The notes under the pieces: generated by a model
The model's database searches: none
The model's input: the letters and a program-made list of their open reading frames with translations, nothing else
Told to the model about the DNA's origin: nothing
NCBI GenBank assembly: GCA_045403145.1
Contig: JAXIPA010000040.1
Location: 1-7,299 of the forward strand
DNA from: JAJYKN01 sp045403145
GTDB taxonomy: Bacteria; Nitrospirota; UBA9217
Direction: 5' to 3'
DNA: 7,299 bases
Made by a program: the position numbers and the translations under genes
In this document: positions 6,208-7,299 of the stretch, piece after piece
Layout: the number at the start of each line of letters is the position of its first letter
Position numbering within the stretch: position 1 is the stretch's first letter

Positions 6208-7020
6208 CTAATCGCCGTGCCCCGCAAGGACCCCCTGCTTCAGCGCCTTTACGAACGCCACGGCCTTTTCAACTAGCTCCGGGGAATTGCCGTACTCCTC
6301 GATCACCTTTACCAGCGCGCTGCCCACAATCACGCCGTCCGCGCCCCAGTGGGCGATTTGCGCCGCCTGGTCAGGCGTGGAAATGCCGAAGCCGACGGCA
6401 ACAGGTTTGTCCGTTACGGCCTTGATCTTCCTGAGCGATCCTTCGACAGAGCCTTGTATCCCGGCGCGCGCTCCGGTCACGCCCGTGAGGGACACGTAAT
6501 AGACAAAGCCCTGGGCGACCCTGCAGACGAGCTTGATCCGGTCCTCCGTGCTCGTGGGGGCAAGCAGAAAAATCGTGTCCAGACCCGCCTTTTTCGAAAG
6601 GGCAATGAGCGTGCCGGCCTCTTCCGGCGGAAGGTCCGGCAGGATAACGCCGTCGAGACCGGCGGCGACCGCATCGTGAACAAAGCGCTCTTCCCCGTAG
6701 TGGAAGATCAAATTATAGTAAGTCATGAGGATAAGCGGTATCTTGCTCGTCTTCCTCACATCGGCGACAAGGCCGAGCACGTCGGCGATGCTCGTGTGGT
6801 TTTTGAGCGACCGGATGGCCGCCTTCTGGATCGTCGGACCGTCCGCGAGGGGATCGGAAAAGGGCGCGCCGAGTTCGATGACATCGCAGCCCGCCTTTTC
6901 CATCTCGAAGATGAGAGTCTTAGTCGTAGAGAGGTCCGGGTCCCCTGCCATGATATAGGGGATGAGGGCCGTTTCATTCTTTTTCTTGAGCCTGTTGAAG
7001 GTATTTTTTATCCTGGACAT
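6208..7020 (-). CDS. trpA: tryptophan synthase alpha subunit
   Basis: TrpA cleaves indole-3-glycerol phosphate to indole and glyceraldehyde 3-phosphate; indole is channelled to TrpB, which joins it to serine. The 270-residue product is of normal length and has the TIM-barrel hallmarks: catalytic E49 (VIELGAPFSDPLADGP, 47-62) and D60, MTYYN at 99-103, PDLPPEE at 128-134, the active-site loop YVSLTGVTG at 175-183, and the phosphate-binding loops GFGIS at 210-214 and GADGVIVGSA at 226-235. E49, D60 and Y175 match the numbering of the Salmonella enzyme. The ATG at 7020 is preceded by AAGGA at a rather long spacing of about 12 nt. The upstream neighbour is not trpB but a small unrelated gene ending 31 nt away, so TrpB must be encoded elsewhere or further upstream. 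Confidence 0.97.
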   Translation of the reverse strand: MSRIKNTFNRLKKKNETALIPYIMAGDPDLSTTKTLIFEMEKAGCDVIELGAPFSDPLADGPTIQKAAIRSLKNHTSIADVLGLVADVRKTSKIPLILMTYYNLIFHYGEERFVHDAVAAGLDGVILPDLPPEEAGTLIALSKKAGLDTIFLLAPTSTEDRIKLVCRVAQGFVYYVSLTGVTGARAGIQGSVEGSLRKIKAVTDKPVAVGFGISTPDQAAQIAHWGADGVIVGSALVKVIEEYGNSPELVEKAVAFVKALKQGVLAGHGD

Positions 7021-7051
7021 AATTGCTGTTCATCCTTAATAAGCAGCCGGT

Positions 7052-7231
7052 CTATATCTTCCCTCCCCGGAATCGATCCTGGATCTTGATTGTCCGCTTA
7101 CTATATCCTTTGCGGAGCACATTTACCATATAGAGCCACTGCAGGCGTAATGCAACGGGTTTCTTCTGATATCGCTCAAGAATTTCATCACTAAGGTAAT
7201 ACCGAAACCCGGCGCTTTTATTTTTTCCCAT
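7052..7231 (-). CDS. small basic protein of unknown function, 59 residues
   Basis: An ATG at 7231, with AGAAGG 6 nt upstream, opens a 59-codon frame ending in TAG. The product is basic and rich in aromatic residues, beginning MGKNKSAGFRYYLSDEILER, with QWLYMVNVLRKG in the middle and QDRFRGGKI at the end. No signal peptide or membrane helix is evident. It looks like a compact soluble or nucleic-acid-associated protein, and I do not recognise a named family with certainty. Its start overlaps the end of the upstream gene by 14 nt, a coupling common in two-gene modules such as toxin-antitoxin pairs. By hand count the gene is about 44% GC, clearly below its neighbours, which suggests recent acquisition. 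Confidence 0.65.
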   Translation of the reverse strand: MGKNKSAGFRYYLSDEILERYQKKPVALRLQWLYMVNVLRKGYSKRTIKIQDRFRGGKI

Positions 7232-7299
7232 TCTTTACCTTCTTCAGATATTGAATATCGGCTTTATCCAACTCTCGGCCGGCCGCGTGTTTCATCTTA
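7218..7299 (-). CDS. C-terminal end of a gene, possibly a nucleotidyltransferase/DUF6036-like protein
   Basis: The open frame enters from the right edge without a stop and ends in TAA at 7218, giving 26 visible complete codons. The tail includes KMKHAAGRELDKADIQYLKK. The pattern of a lysine/alanine stretch, then GR-x-x-D-x-x-D-I-x-x-L, resembles the C-termini of nucleotidyltransferase-like proteins of the AbiEii/DUF6036 kind, but the evidence is short. An internal ATG at 7295 could make this a 25-residue ORF, which is less likely than a gene tail. It overlaps the following small gene by 14 nt. Confidence 0.5.
   Translation of the reverse strand, partial: KMKHAAGRELDKADIQYLKKVKNGKK

Noticed and set aside
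6033..6227. Minus-strand open frame of 64 codons after trpA
   Set aside because: It starts inside the end of trpA in another frame, runs through three inverted repeats and stops in the end of the repeat element; no ribosome site or family motif supports it.
6349..7089. Plus-strand open frame of 246 codons
   Set aside because: It is antisense to trpA, which has all catalytic residues, and has no recognisable domain.
1..7299. CRISPR array, tRNA or rRNA genes
   Set aside because: No regularly spaced direct repeats with unique spacers, no cloverleaf-like segment with a TTCRANNC box, and no rRNA-like conserved stretch were seen on reading both strands.

Overview
The window reads as a chromosomal segment of a GC-rich, free-living Gram-negative bacterium, and every gene I can support lies on the minus strand. 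The AccD with an N-terminal Cys4 zinc finger, trpA and accD in the same neighbourhood, the Tat-exported DUF362 protein, the CHASE2 cyclase and the repeat-rich intergenic gaps suggest a Desulfobacterota or Nitrospirota relative. That placement is by general resemblance only and is not secure.

In the direction of transcription (right to left): at the right edge lie the last 26 codons of a gene whose tail resembles nucleotidyltransferase/DUF6036-type proteins, overlapping a 59-codon gene for a small basic protein. This AT-richer pair is followed, 31 bp later, by trpA (tryptophan synthase alpha). A gene-free stretch of about 350 bp comes next. It holds three inverted repeats after trpA, then a 135-bp element with imperfect terminal inverted repeats that encloses two REP-like units (GGTAG plus hairpin) in head-to-head orientation, then a heptamer tandem repeat. 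A CHASE2-type membrane adenylate cyclase follows, then a class II-like metallo-beta-lactamase-fold cyclic-nucleotide phosphodiesterase. After another repeat-bearing gap come accD, a DUF2905 membrane protein, a 14-TM DHA2-type exporter and a Tat-signal DUF362 protein that runs off the left edge.

Three functional themes emerge. First, trpA and accD are housekeeping genes that in many bacteria sit close together; here a cAMP-signalling pair lies between them. Second, the cyclase and phosphodiesterase could form a make-and-break cAMP module, with the CHASE2 domain sensing an extracytoplasmic cue. Third, accD, DUF2905, the exporter and DUF362 are so tightly packed (8-nt overlap, 52-nt gap, 3-nt gap) that they are probably one transcription unit. 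The most unusual non-coding feature is the composite REP-doublet element upstream of the cyclase. The most unusual coding feature is the small low-GC gene pair just upstream of trpA, where trpB would often be.
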